A stretch of 64,000 bases of DNA from Methylocystis hirsuta. Lineage in GTDB: Bacteria > Pseudomonadota > Alphaproteobacteria > Rhizobiales > Beijerinckiaceae. The DNA is taken from the NCBI RefSeq assembly GCF_003722355.1, contig NZ_QWDD01000001.1:1364001-1428000 (forward strand), written 5' to 3'. Within the stretch, counting starts at the first letter, position 1, and each line of letters begins with the position of its first letter. Made by a program: the position numbers and the translations under genes. Under the pieces are notes generated by a model. The model made no database searches and was not told the DNA's origin. It saw nothing but the letters and a program-made list of their open reading frames with translations. Positions 15,244-24,807 of the stretch are shown in pieces.

Positions 15244-16806
15244 TTAGAAATTTTCGACGATGATGACGATGCCGTCGCCGCCTTTACCGCCGTTACCCGA
15301 GAGCGCGCCGTTTAGAACGGAGCCGCCACCGCCACCGCCACCGCCGCGAATGCCGTCGCCACCGTGGCCCGCAACCGAGCCGTGGGACGCGCCACCGCCT
15401 GCGCCAGGGCCGCACGCGTAAAGGATGCGATAGGGCAGGTAGATGTCGGCGTCTGCGCCGTCGACCGTGCCGCCGACCGTTCCTCCCGCGCCGCCAGGGA
15501 TGCCTGCGAAGACGTTGTAAGTTCCGCCGCCGGGACCTCCGTTAGTCGGCGACGTGTCCGACTGACGAATGCCGCCGCCTGCGCCGCCGCCGCCCGGACC
15601 CCAAATCGAGGCGCCGCCGCCAAACCCATCCGTCGTGTTCGAGCCGCCCGCGCCGCCGCCACCGGGACCGCCACCGGGACCGCCCAATGTCGCGACACCG
15701 CCAGGAGCGCCCGAGCCGCCCGGAACGCTCGCGACACCGCCTGCGCTGCCCGCCGCGGGGCTTGTCGCGCTGCCGCCTGCACCGCCAATGCCTGCGCCGC
15801 CGCCGCCGCCAGAATTGTCGGCGTCCTGGCCTCCTGCGCCACCGCCACCGCCGTTACCAGAAATCCAGACGCCGGTTCCGAATGTCGAATTGCCACCTGG
15901 GGAACCGTGACCGCCTTCCGTTGAATCAGCCGCCGCCGCAATGCCGCCTACGCCGCCTTGCCCCACCACGTATGGTTGGGACGCGCCTATCTGATCTGCC
16001 GTGAAACGCCCGAGCGCGCATTGGCCGCCTGCGCCACCGCCGCCGCCGCTGTTATCCCCTGCGCTGCGCGCACCGCCGCCGCCTGCGCCACCGCCGCCAA
16101 GCAAGAAGATATCGGCGAACTTCATCCCTGGCGTAGGGGTGTATATGCCATCGGCCGTGGCGATGATGATGTTTGTTTGTCGCGCCGGCGTGTAGCTGAT
16201 GTTCGCTACGGCGGCTCCGACTGCGAGCTTCGCATTGGTGACAGCGCCATCTGCGATCTTGTCTGTGGTGACGCTCGCGTTGAGTATTTTCGCCGTTGAA
16301 ACCGCGTCATTCAACAGCTTGTCCGTGGTGACGGCGTTGTCCGCGATCTTGTCGGGGAGAACCGCACCGTCTGCGAGCTTCGCCGTCGTCACGTTCAGAT
16401 CAGCGATCTTGTCGGTAAGCACCGCGTTGATAGCAAGTTTCGACGCGGTGACATTCAGATCAGCGATCTTACTGGTGATAATGGCGCCGTTCGCAATCTG
16501 CGAACCAACAAGCCCGCTCACTAATGGCGACATTTGTGCAGCAAAAGCCGAGGGGCTTATGCGCACCATCGTTACGCCTTGAAGCCCCACCACCTCGTCG
16601 ACGGTTGGTGCAACAGGTAGGGCCGCGCCGCCCTCAGAAGAATCGGCGCTGATCTGCAAACCACCATCGATCGTTGCCGATAAGACAATGCCGTTGCCGG
16701 GCCGTAAAACAGATTTAACAAGGTGATACGGTGTTGTTTCTGCAAAACGCTTTAACGGTGTGCTGTATAAACCCACCTTATCGGTAGACGGAACGATAAT
16801 TACCAT
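15244..16806 (-). CDS. Tail fibre with KIAD/KLA repeats and glycine-rich tip
   Basis: A 520-residue fibre. Residues about 110-200 hold seven or eight copies of a decad of the type VTTDKIADGA/LNVTASKLA, a triple-stranded shaft repeat common in tail fibres. From about residue 245 the chain is extremely Gly-rich (LLGGGGAGGGGARSAGDNSG onward) and ends GKGGDGIVIIVENF, the pattern of glycine-rich receptor-binding tips. It probably contacts the cell surface. The low-complexity DNA creates long shadow frames in every other reading phase. Confidence 0.8.
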   Translation of the reverse strand: MVIIVPSTDKVGLYSTPLKRFAETTPYHLVKSVLRPGNGIVLSATIDGGLQISADSSEGGAALPVAPTVDEVVGLQGVTMVRISPSAFAAQMSPLVSGLVGSQIANGAIITSKIADLNVTASKLAINAVLTDKIADLNVTTAKLADGAVLPDKIADNAVTTDKLLNDAVSTAKILNASVTTDKIADGAVTNAKLAVGAAVANISYTPARQTNIIIATADGIYTPTPGMKFADIFLLGGGGAGGGGARSAGDNSGGGGGAGGQCALGRFTADQIGASQPYVVGQGGVGGIAAAADSTEGGHGSPGGNSTFGTGVWISGNGGGGGAGGQDADNSGGGGGAGIGGAGGSATSPAAGSAGGVASVPGGSGAPGGVATLGGPGGGPGGGGAGGSNTTDGFGGGASIWGPGGGGAGGGIRQSDTSPTNGGPGGGTYNVFAGIPGGAGGTVGGTVDGADADIYLPYRILYACGPGAGGGASHGSVAGHGGDGIRGGGGGGGGSVLNGALSGNGGKGGDGIVIIVENF

Positions 16807-16818
16807 GTTGTGTGCGCC

Positions 16819-17169
16819 TTATGAAGTGACCAGCGGCAACACGCCTTTACCAACGGCGATCGTGACCTTGCCGTTTTCGAGAATTATCCCTTCGCCAGAA
16901 TCAAAGACGTTGAGAGCGATTTGGTTGATCGCCTTATACAAAGCCAAAAAATCTGTTCGCGCAGTCGGCAACGCGCCCGACTGCGTGATGACTTGGTTCA
17001 AATTGCCGATGAGGATGTTGAAGAACGCGGCGTCGAGCGCGGTGCCGTCGTTAGCGCCAGCCGCCGAGCAATCCCGGACCCACGTGTCTTGTGAGCCGTA
17101 ACGCACCTTCGTGGCGCCGCCGGGCAAGATGTTTGCCGCGTGCGCGCCCTGGGGACCAAACAGATTCAT
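16819..17169 (-). CDS. Fibre-region protein, paralogue of 14836-15222
   Basis: A 116-residue protein starting MNLFGPQGAHAANILPGGAT and carrying the DTWVRDCSAAGANDGTALDA motif shared with its paralogue. The C-terminal end (EGIILENGKVTIAVGKGVLP) is beta-like. It lies between the tail-tip gene and the fibre gene. Confidence 0.6.
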   Translation of the reverse strand: MNLFGPQGAHAANILPGGATKVRYGSQDTWVRDCSAAGANDGTALDAAFFNILIGNLNQVITQSGALPTARTDFLALYKAINQIALNVFDSGEGIILENGKVTIAVGKGVLPLVTS

Positions 17170-17182
17170 GTGAATACTCTCT

Positions 17183-17215
17183 GAAGAAAAGAGTCGGCGG
17201 AAACCCGCCGACTCT
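17183..17215 (-). terminator. Intrinsic terminator after the tail-tip gene
   Basis: Read leftward: GAGTCGGCGG-GTTT-CCGCCGACTC followed by TTTTCTTC. It would separate tail-core genes from fibre genes. Confidence 0.75.
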
Positions 17216-19963
17216 CTATGGACCCTTCTTGAACACCACCAAGCCGTCCCGCATGATCTGCGGCATCGCCCATATGTAGATGTTGTTCGCGCCTCGCTTG
17301 ACGCCTACCTCCGCGGCCTTGACGATGCGCGGCCACAAGGTTGCTGCGTCAACTGCGTTCAACACAAACCCGGAGAAGTAGTCTTGTTTTTCGGCAGGAT
17401 AACCGAGCAGGTTCGTAATGGCCGACGCGGCCGTGGCGCTCTGATCGACATCCCCATCGATGACGAAATCGTAGTCTTCGAGTTGCAACACATCGAACGC
17501 AGGGCTGCTCCACGCAGCCGGCCGGTTTACGCGATGAAGCTCAGGCGTGTTGCTTGCCTGCACCTGTGGGGCATAAAACAACAAGTAGGTGGTTGCGTTG
17601 GGGAACTCCGCTTTCACCGCGTCCCGAAGATCGAGCGTCGCTTGGCCGAGCTTTTCCCCGAGCCAATCGAGATACGCTTTTTGCGCATCGTTCATCGGGT
17701 CCCGCATATCTGTGATCGCAGGAGCCGCCAGACCTGTCTCAGCCGTGTAGAGCGCCGTTGTCGACGCATCATAGAAGTTGGGCACGTATGAAGTGAAATG
17801 CACCCACCACCACGGCTCGCCGATCTGAAACCGCACCGGCAAACCAGCATCGTGCGCGAGCGAACAGAACGCCTTCGCGGCGCCATGCAGATGTGCTTGC
17901 GCGGATTGGTTCGTGATCGACAACAGTGTCGACGGCGGCGTCCATCCGGTAAGCGCCGGATTGCCGTTGTAATCATATTGACGCCAAGCCGGCGGACAAT
18001 TCTCGTTCAACAACTCAAACGACAACGACAGGATGACATCGAAACGATACAGTTTTGCTCGTGCAAGGAAGTCGTTGTGCCATGCGACACACGGCGGGTT
18101 CAAAAATCCGGCCGAGCTATCGGCGATCCAGTCGCCGCCCACATTCGTTAGGCGCGAGTAGTGACTCATACCCACGTAATGGTTGATGATGCTCGAATAG
18201 CCGAGAGAGCGGATGTTCCGCAGCAGCCGTTCTGGCGTGATGTTATAAGAGTCATCGTAGCCGGTAGCCGCCTTCAGCCCGTGGCTAGGAGCCGCGGCAT
18301 TGAACAACTTGATGGTTCGCGCGCCGGAACCAGACACCGTTAGCTCGGTGATCTCCAACGTTCCGTAGCAAGGCTCAGACAATGGAGATGAATCGCCTAT
18401 CACATAATCCGGCGACACCATGCTGATCAGCATGTCGTCAATGTCGAACGGATATACTGGATCGGCGTCAGCAGGCAGCGAGAAGCCGCCAACGAGATTG
18501 TCGAAGTCGAGAACGACATCCATTTTGGTGCTTGTGCCGGTAGCGTAGTTCCACAACCGAACATACCAAGTCTTCGGCGCACTCGATGCGTCCCGACCAT
18601 TGATGGTCAAGACCGCCCCGTTTAGTGAATCGAAATCGGCGAGCCCCGTCTGCTTAATATTGAAAGACATGGTTAGACCGCTGTAGTCGCGGTTTGTCTC
18701 ATACGCGAGCAAGGGGTGGTCGATCGTGTCTTCCGACTGCCAGATCAGGCCTGCGAGATCGTTGTGGTTGTAGAGCGCGCATTCCGCCCGCATCCCCGTC
18801 GATGCTGTCGTCACGGACGCATTGCACGGTCTCGGGAAATTGACCGTCCAAAAACGAGGATCAAACCGCTCCATCGGTTGCGGCCAATATCGATCGGCTT
18901 CCGTCGCGAGATAGTAGCCGTATAGATCAGCAGGCACGTCATCCACATTGATGTTTGTGTGCATAACTGTGTGCGCGGGCTTCACCTGCTCCAAGAAGCA
19001 GAGCAAGAACGCCGCAGGGCCTTCGTCTGAGCACAGCGGCGTGCAACCTACTTCGAAATTGCCGGCGTTACTCAGGTTCTCGTCCGGCTCCGCCAAAGGC
19101 TCTCCGCGAAGCGCGTAGCTGGCATTAACGTCCACGTGGACACGCCAGTGATAGCTTCCGCCATAGTCAAGCAAGAATCGCACGTCCTCACCGCCACAAG
19201 GCGTCCGCCTCAACGATGGAGTAGAACCCACCGGGCATTCAAATTGAATGGTGGCGCCGTTGAAGTCACATGCGCTGCGAACAACCTCTCCGTTGTTCCT
19301 CAACGGCGGATCGTAATAGCCGACGATAAAGCAGCAGTCGGGATCGCCCGACGTTTCGCCTAAATTCGAGCCCGGAACCGGGCAGTGCGCCGTCGCCGTG
19401 CGAATGAACTCCCAATACTCCGGCTCGGGATGATCAATGCCAGGGCCGTATTCGCAACCACACACCTCACCTATGGCAAGGTTCGAGCCCTCAATTAGAA
19501 CCGGCGCGGGACCGAGATGTGTGCAGCCTACTTCAAAACATCCGGCGTAATTCGTATACCACGCTGCGATGTCTTCGCAGGTAATCACCCATCCCGCGTT
19601 GCGCGCGATCTCAACAAACGTGTCGCAGTCCTGGCCGCCTTTCATCGTAACCTTGACACACAGGTTGTTGCCGGACGGATCGCAATCGTCGGGCAGACCG
19701 TATTCCGTCATCCATTGATCACGGCTTTCCGCGATCGTCGAACAGTGGAACTCCTGCGGAAAGTCACACAATCGCTGGTAGGCGTAAGATGTCACATTCG
19801 CGATTGCGCGCCAGAAGCGATTTTGAACCGAGCCGTCAATGTCGGCCGCCGCCCAAGGAGCCCCTTGCGGCAGCAAGCCGAGAACGGAAGGCAGTGCGTC
19901 ATCTTCCGTAGCCGGACACCAATTGTGCGGCTGCGCGCCGCCGTCGCAATCCAGAAGCCCCAT
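17216..19963 (-). CDS. Baseplate gp48/DUF2313-type protein fused to a large TIM-barrel-like domain
   Basis: A 915-residue protein. The N-terminal ~200 residues (LLPQGAPWAAADIDGSVQNR...) occupy the place of Mu gp48/P2 gpI (DUF2313), the protein that links baseplate and fibres; those are normally about 200 residues. The middle is Cys-rich and beta-like. The last ~370 residues (LLRNIRSLGYSSIINHYVGM, VILSLSFELLNENCPP, IGEPWWWVHF, DFVIDGDVDQ) read like a glycoside-hydrolase TIM barrel with a GEPWWW active-site-like strand. The ATG at 19963 has GGAG 6 bases upstream. A depolymerase or sugar-binding role is inference. Confidence 0.7.
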   Translation of the reverse strand: MGLLDCDGGAQPHNWCPATEDDALPSVLGLLPQGAPWAAADIDGSVQNRFWRAIANVTSYAYQRLCDFPQEFHCSTIAESRDQWMTEYGLPDDCDPSGNNLCVKVTMKGGQDCDTFVEIARNAGWVITCEDIAAWYTNYAGCFEVGCTHLGPAPVLIEGSNLAIGEVCGCEYGPGIDHPEPEYWEFIRTATAHCPVPGSNLGETSGDPDCCFIVGYYDPPLRNNGEVVRSACDFNGATIQFECPVGSTPSLRRTPCGGEDVRFLLDYGGSYHWRVHVDVNASYALRGEPLAEPDENLSNAGNFEVGCTPLCSDEGPAAFLLCFLEQVKPAHTVMHTNINVDDVPADLYGYYLATEADRYWPQPMERFDPRFWTVNFPRPCNASVTTASTGMRAECALYNHNDLAGLIWQSEDTIDHPLLAYETNRDYSGLTMSFNIKQTGLADFDSLNGAVLTINGRDASSAPKTWYVRLWNYATGTSTKMDVVLDFDNLVGGFSLPADADPVYPFDIDDMLISMVSPDYVIGDSSPLSEPCYGTLEITELTVSGSGARTIKLFNAAAPSHGLKAATGYDDSYNITPERLLRNIRSLGYSSIINHYVGMSHYSRLTNVGGDWIADSSAGFLNPPCVAWHNDFLARAKLYRFDVILSLSFELLNENCPPAWRQYDYNGNPALTGWTPPSTLLSITNQSAQAHLHGAAKAFCSLAHDAGLPVRFQIGEPWWWVHFTSYVPNFYDASTTALYTAETGLAAPAITDMRDPMNDAQKAYLDWLGEKLGQATLDLRDAVKAEFPNATTYLLFYAPQVQASNTPELHRVNRPAAWSSPAFDVLQLEDYDFVIDGDVDQSATAASAITNLLGYPAEKQDYFSGFVLNAVDAATLWPRIVKAAEVGVKRGANNIYIWAMPQIMRDGLVVFKKGP

Positions 19964-19975
19964 AAAGCGCTCCAA

Positions 19976-21070
19976 TTATTTGAAGGTTACAGAGCGCAAG
20001 CAAGGCACAATGCCGGCGGGGAAGTCCAAATTTGTAGCCGGTGCGCTGACGCCATCATTGAATTGCTCGCCCGTCGCATTGCTCACCGCCTGTTCGAGCC
20101 ACGAGTGCCGAAGCACGAAGGTTTTTCCAGGCAAACCCGGCTGTGTCATGCGAAGGAAGACAGCCAACAGTTCAGCCGCAACGGCCGACCTTGTTTGCGG
20201 AGTATCGGGCGCGATGCCGTTCACAACGATGTCAATGCAATCCGGGATAGGAGCTTGCACGAACACATATGCCGTAGCAGGCTTTCGCAAATCCAGGTGT
20301 TCTTGAATCGCCTCGATGTCATATTCCTGCGGAATGCCGAAAGGATATGTGCCATCCATTAACGGCCAAACACCAACAGTGCCGGGTCCGAACGCGTTGC
20401 CCTTCACGAACACGCGTGTGACGCCCGGCATTTCCATCGCCCATTTCTCATAGTCATATTCGGCTCCGCCCATGGGAGGCCGGCGCTTGTAATCAAGGAT
20501 GCGTGCTTTCCACTGCTCTAACGGCTCGATATCGGCGCCCTGTCCGATACCCTCGTCCGCGACATATGGGGCGACAAGCTCTCCTGCGCTGTTCACTAAT
20601 GTGCTGGTGAGGGGTGCCGCGGCTAGGGTGTTGCCGATCTTGCCAACCGTCGTGCAGATCACCGGGACGCGAACCGCGCTGCTTATCGCGTGTTCGAGCG
20701 GCGCGACCGTTTGCGTCGCTCGAAACTGAACGCCATCAGAGCGGGTAAACACGGTGCCGGCCAGAACCGCGTCGGGGTGAAGCAGAGGAACCTCGACATA
20801 CCCTTGCGCGAACGACGACGCCTTGCGGCCGATCCCGAACTCCGCTCCATGAAGACCGATCTGTTCTTCATCATCGGCCGTATGCACGAAGCGCTGCCTA
20901 TCGATCCACTTCAAGCGCGCAAACATCAAATGCACAATGCCAGCGAAGACCTTTGCCGTAACATAAACGTTGTTCGGCCACACCCATGCGTCTAAACCAG
21001 ACCCGGCCGCAACGAACGCGTTGCGCGTGCGCTGCGACAAGGTTTTTAGATCGGGAATGAAAAAGCTCAT
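19976..21070 (-). CDS. Baseplate J/gp47-like protein
   Basis: A 364-residue protein of the Baseplate_J (Mu gp47) family: N-terminal helices, LHGAEFGIGRKASSFAQGYV (the strand entering the J domain), the GTVFTRSDGVQFRATQTV segment, and PPMGGAEYDYEKWAMEMPGV, the conserved G-A-YDY-WA motif. It forms the baseplate wedge. It overlaps the gp46-like gene by 4 bases. Confidence 0.9.
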   Translation of the reverse strand: MSFFIPDLKTLSQRTRNAFVAAGSGLDAWVWPNNVYVTAKVFAGIVHLMFARLKWIDRQRFVHTADDEEQIGLHGAEFGIGRKASSFAQGYVEVPLLHPDAVLAGTVFTRSDGVQFRATQTVAPLEHAISSAVRVPVICTTVGKIGNTLAAAPLTSTLVNSAGELVAPYVADEGIGQGADIEPLEQWKARILDYKRRPPMGGAEYDYEKWAMEMPGVTRVFVKGNAFGPGTVGVWPLMDGTYPFGIPQEYDIEAIQEHLDLRKPATAYVFVQAPIPDCIDIVVNGIAPDTPQTRSAVAAELLAVFLRMTQPGLPGKTFVLRHSWLEQAVSNATGEQFNDGVSAPATNLDFPAGIVPCLRSVTFK

Positions 21071-21651
21071 TTCAGTTCAACCCATCCGGCAAAACCCGGC
21101 GGCGGCGTGAAGTGGGTAAACTCGTCACGCCAAACGCGAGAAAAGCGTTGCTCATAAATTCGTTGGCCGTCTTGCGAATATCCTGCGATGTCGATTAGCA
21201 ACGCTTCGCGACGACGATCAATAGCTGTCTCGATGTCAAAACGAACAACGACGCCTTGATCTATGAACGTCTGAAGCGCCTCGATCGTGTAGTTCTTTGC
21301 GCGAACAGCTAGCCTGTCATTCAACGGCTCGCGATAGAGCAGCCACAGGCGCGACCCAAGTGGCGTTTCACTTGGCTCCAAATCTATCGTATCGCCCCAC
21401 CAACCTTTTGGGTCCGATCCTGACGGCAGAACATCGTAGGGCTCAGCGCGGCGCCATGTTAGAATTTGCAGCAGGATCGCCGTGTCGAGTGAGCGCGTCG
21501 CGCGCAACCCCATTCGGTTTAATGCGTCGTCGGGGCCGGCGCAGACCCAGTCCCACCCGTAGGTCTCGCCGGTGTATTGCGTGTCCCACAGATGGTTCGG
21601 TTGCGACTCGACTTCCTCGCCTTGGCGAATGGAGATATCGACATCAACCAT
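21067..21651 (-). CDS. Phage GP46-family baseplate protein
   Basis: A 194-residue protein matching Mu gp46. It has the short acidic N-terminal arm, a GLRATRSLDTAILLQILTWR helix, then GWWGDTIDL and GSRLWLLYREPLN, the typical GP46 core. It sits between gp45-like and gp47-like genes as in Mu. Confidence 0.88.
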   Translation of the reverse strand: MVDVDISIRQGEEVESQPNHLWDTQYTGETYGWDWVCAGPDDALNRMGLRATRSLDTAILLQILTWRRAEPYDVLPSGSDPKGWWGDTIDLEPSETPLGSRLWLLYREPLNDRLAVRAKNYTIEALQTFIDQGVVVRFDIETAIDRRREALLIDIAGYSQDGQRIYEQRFSRVWRDEFTHFTPPPGFAGWVELK

Positions 21652-21868
21652 CGTTCTTGCCGCCTTGTATAACGGAAAGCTCGGCTTGCGAGCGTGTCTT
21701 TATGGTGCGCTTCACCACATCGATGAAGTCGAGAGCGGCCTTCTTCAGCGCCGGGTCTGTCACCTTGTCCGCTGCGACGATAAGCGTAGCGACGGCTTGA
21801 ATGCGCTCCGCCACAGGATCAACAAAAGAAGGTTCGTGGCCTTCATCGTCAACAATATCGGCACTCAT
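21644..21868 (-). CDS. Small protein inserted between spike and gp46-like genes
   Basis: A 74-residue helical acidic protein (MSADIVDDEGHEPSFVDPVA...). Its ATG overlaps the spike gene stop (ATGA) and its own end overlaps the gp46-like start by 8 bases, so coupled translation is likely. No counterpart known to me in Mu. Function unknown. Confidence 0.65.
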   Translation of the reverse strand: MSADIVDDEGHEPSFVDPVAERIQAVATLIVAADKVTDPALKKAALDFIDVVKRTIKTRSQAELSVIQGGKNDG

Positions 21869-22431
21869 TGCGGCGGGCCTCCCAAGCCAACTCCACCGGA
21901 GTTGATGTGGACATGGGCGTTGTCGATCTTCTTGCCGTTGTGTTTGATCTCTCCGCCTTCGACATTTATGCCGTTCTTGTCCATCGTCAGAGTCACGTCG
22001 CCGCATTTGATCTTGAAGGTTTTAGCTTCGATCTCATGTTTTTCTTTGATCGTCGTCTTCGAGTTTTTGGCTTTATGCGAATAGTCGCCCTCGTGCTCTA
22101 ACGACACATCCTTCTTGATCATTTTCATGATCGAGCCGTCAGCGTTGTAGAAGGCACTGTTGCCTTCACCAAGCTTCTTCGGCTTCTTCTCGGAGTGCTC
22201 GCCGCCGAGCGCCACCATGAGATCGTATTGATGGCCGAGATGCACGCAAATGAGATGCGCGTCTTTAACCGGCACCGACACAAACCCGTGGGGTTGAATG
22301 TGGAGAACCTTCGTCGGCTCGTGACCTTCGAAGCCTTTCAGGTCGAGATAGTTTTCGCCATCTTTATCTTCGACCTTCACCACCTGATAGCGATGCACTG
22401 CATTACGGGTGATGTGGTGGTCGTCACGCAT
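21865..22431 (-). CDS. Baseplate spike protein (Mu gp45-like)
   Basis: A 188-residue central spike. The N-terminal OB-like part has HIQPHGFVSVPVKDAHLICV; the middle is a beta-helix (DVSLEHEGDYSHKAKNSK, KTFKIKCGDVTLTMDKNG). The tip carries AHVHINSGG, the His-X-His motif that binds an iron ion in spike apices. The ATG at 22431 overlaps the gp44-like stop by 8 bases; the longer frame upstream is shadow. Confidence 0.88.
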   Translation of the reverse strand: MRDDHHITRNAVHRYQVVKVEDKDGENYLDLKGFEGHEPTKVLHIQPHGFVSVPVKDAHLICVHLGHQYDLMVALGGEHSEKKPKKLGEGNSAFYNADGSIMKMIKKDVSLEHEGDYSHKAKNSKTTIKEKHEIEAKTFKIKCGDVTLTMDKNGINVEGGEIKHNGKKIDNAHVHINSGGVGLGGPPQ

Positions 22432-23482
22432 TGTCGAAATCCGGGTTCCACACATCCGATGCAGATGCGTTTGCTGACTTGCTGTTAAGCGCCTTCGGAT
22501 GAACAAGTTGCAGCGATGTGAAGGAGCCGCTAGCGTCCATCGTGCAGTTCACATCTGAGATCAAAAGGTCCATGTCGAGTTTGATTAGAGGCGAACGCAC
22601 ATGGATCAACGTGTTTGGTTGATAGTGCTGCCCGTTCTGATCACGCCAGCCACGAACACGGATGGTCGCCGAAACCGACTCGCCGAACTGCCGGTCGCGA
22701 TGCGCTTCGGCGCGCTTCTTTGCGTCCTTCTCGTCAGTCGCGGTTTCGTGAGTGAGCGTCTTTGGACGATTCCGCTTTACCGACTTGTCTTTGGCGGTGC
22801 CGATGATGGAGATCGCTTTGCGATTACCTCCAAACACCTTCTGGCCCTTCACCTTGTATTCTGAGTGCTTGTCGCTCTCGTCGAAGGTCGCGGAAGCGCC
22901 GATTATGTTCTCGCCTTCAATCAGGGGGGCGTTAACACGCCGGGTGCCGCCTTTGTCGATCTTGATGCCGCCGTCAGGCTGCCCGATCAAAAGAAGGTGC
23001 TGCTTGCGCGCGATGCGTTCGATGGCCTCGAACACTGTTTCGTGTGGATTGATCCTAAAATATTCCAACTTGGGCATGTCGGAATCCGCAAGTTCCGACT
23101 TATATCCAACGTTCTGTTTGTCGAGGTCCTTCGCGATCTGAAGAATGTTCTTGTCGCGAAACTCGCCTTTGTCGTGCTCTACAGAACTGTCGACAGAATC
23201 TTTACCTTTTGATCGGCCGCCTATTTCGACATGGTGGTTCTTCGCTTCATAGCTCGGCGTCATCTTGTCGATGAAACCTTTCACCATGAGTTCACCGCCT
23301 TCCATGACCTGCACTTCCGTGCCCGGCATGAAATCCCATTTGCCGGCCCAATCTGCGGTGTCCGTGACGGTCAGAGCAAACGCCCTGACCGCCTGTTTCG
23401 CCCCATACTGCACAGACGCGCGCTTCCATGCGGTCCAATTACTTCCGCCTGCGATAACGGAAACGTCGGCGTCAAAAATCAT
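22424..23482 (-). CDS. Tail hub protein (Mu gp44/late control D type)
   Basis: A 352-residue protein. The N-terminal half has GTEVQVMEGGELMVKGFIDK and EIGGRSKGKDSVDSS, both typical of gp44/gpD hub proteins, with HETVFEAIERIARKQHLLLI in the middle. It forms the trimeric hub between tube and spike. Position between gp43- and gp45-like genes supports it. Confidence 0.88.
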   Translation of the reverse strand: MIFDADVSVIAGGSNWTAWKRASVQYGAKQAVRAFALTVTDTADWAGKWDFMPGTEVQVMEGGELMVKGFIDKMTPSYEAKNHHVEIGGRSKGKDSVDSSVEHDKGEFRDKNILQIAKDLDKQNVGYKSELADSDMPKLEYFRINPHETVFEAIERIARKQHLLLIGQPDGGIKIDKGGTRRVNAPLIEGENIIGASATFDESDKHSEYKVKGQKVFGGNRKAISIIGTAKDKSVKRNRPKTLTHETATDEKDAKKRAEAHRDRQFGESVSATIRVRGWRDQNGQHYQPNTLIHVRSPLIKLDMDLLISDVNCTMDASGSFTSLQLVHPKALNSKSANASASDVWNPDFDNA

Positions 23483-24792
23483 GGGGTTAAAGCCTCAAAC
23501 TCTTGCGGCATATAAGCAGGTGTTGGAACGCGGTTTCGATCAGCGAGTTCCGTGGCGCGCGTCGCGTCGTTATAGAGACGATACGCCCAATAGATCGACG
23601 GCATCGATCTAGACGCCGAAACGGTGACAACCGGAATGATGCTGGTGATGGATTGCGTTAACGCCTTCACGGCATAATCCCGCGCGTCCAACAGCGCACC
23701 GATGACCGTCTCGTCCAACGTGCGTTGAAGCTGCTGATCGAATAGCTCAACCAGATTGGCGCGCACGCGCAAAGCGTCTCGCCGCGAAGTGAAGCTCGTT
23801 GAGGCTACCGCTTTCGCGAACGCCACCAACGCGAGTGAACGAACTGCGCCGTTGAATGCCGCCGCGTTCGCTCCATCGGCCAATTCGGATGGCGCTGGCG
23901 TTGGAAGAAAGGTCTCGTCGCCAATCGTAACAAACGAACCTGTGATGCCAACGGACGGCAAAAGCCCGTGCGAACCATACCGAGCCACGCCGCTTGGCCC
24001 AACGGCTTCGGCGACCGCGTAGGTCGCGAGGTTTTCGAAGATGATCAACGCAGAGTCCGGGGAGAGGGCGTTCGAAATGTTCGAGATGACCTCCGCTACG
24101 ATCTGCACGACGTTCTCCGGCGGAGGATCGTTGGGGCTAGGCTGCGAGATAACCGCAACGTTTTGCGCCAAACTGATCGCGGTCGTGAGTGCGTCGGTCG
24201 CGGCGTCCTGCGAAACAACCGCCGGCGCCGCATCCATCAACGCGAGCACGCTATCTGCAAAACCAACAACCCGCATCTGCGCATTCGTCGATACATACTG
24301 CAAAACATTGGATGACTGATAGGTGGACGCAAACACGTTCGTAAGTGCCCCAAGCAGCACATCCGTTGCGACACTGCTGATAAGGCCCGCGAATACGGGC
24401 GCGGGCGTTGGCGCTCCGCTGCTCATAGGTTCGGCGGTGAACTCGAAATTCAGTTCGAAGACGCCGATCTCTTCTTTGCTTCGCGAGACGGAACAGGTGT
24501 TGCACACCGCCCTAAAAGCGTTCTTTGCAGGCAGTTGCAGAATTGCCGCGCCGCGGCTGCGGCAGGCAGAGACAACCGCCTCTTTCTGCGATTGGGCGTC
24601 GTCACCGAAGACATATCCGGTAACGTGAAAGGTTTGCGCTTTTTCGCCCAAGTCCTCGTTCGTGTGCTCGTCGCGCATCGGATATTCGTGCGTGACGATG
24701 CGGCGCCCGTAGTTCTCCTTGTCGGTTCGAACCCAAAAGGAGACGCCGCGAAACGACGCCTCCTGCAACTGGTTCGTGATGCAAAAACTCAT
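23479..24792 (-). CDS. DNA circularisation N-domain protein (Mu gp43-like)
   Basis: A 437-residue protein beginning with the DNA_circ_N domain (QEASFRGVSFWVRTDKENYG, RIVTHEYPMRDEHTNEDLGE, FHVTGYVFGDD). In contractile tails this family is a baseplate/tube-tip protein despite the name. The remainder is Ala-rich helix. It overlaps the hub gene by 4 bases. Confidence 0.87.
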   Translation of the reverse strand: MSFCITNQLQEASFRGVSFWVRTDKENYGRRIVTHEYPMRDEHTNEDLGEKAQTFHVTGYVFGDDAQSQKEAVVSACRSRGAAILQLPAKNAFRAVCNTCSVSRSKEEIGVFELNFEFTAEPMSSGAPTPAPVFAGLISSVATDVLLGALTNVFASTYQSSNVLQYVSTNAQMRVVGFADSVLALMDAAPAVVSQDAATDALTTAISLAQNVAVISQPSPNDPPPENVVQIVAEVISNISNALSPDSALIIFENLATYAVAEAVGPSGVARYGSHGLLPSVGITGSFVTIGDETFLPTPAPSELADGANAAAFNGAVRSLALVAFAKAVASTSFTSRRDALRVRANLVELFDQQLQRTLDETVIGALLDARDYAVKALTQSITSIIPVVTVSASRSMPSIYWAYRLYNDATRATELADRNRVPTPAYMPQEFEALTP

Positions 24793-24807
24793 GACAGGAA
24801 AGCCCGG

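Noticed and set aside
15300-16100. Possible CRISPR-like or tandem repeat array
   Set aside because: The periodicity comes from Gly codons of the fibre tip gene; no spacers of constant length.
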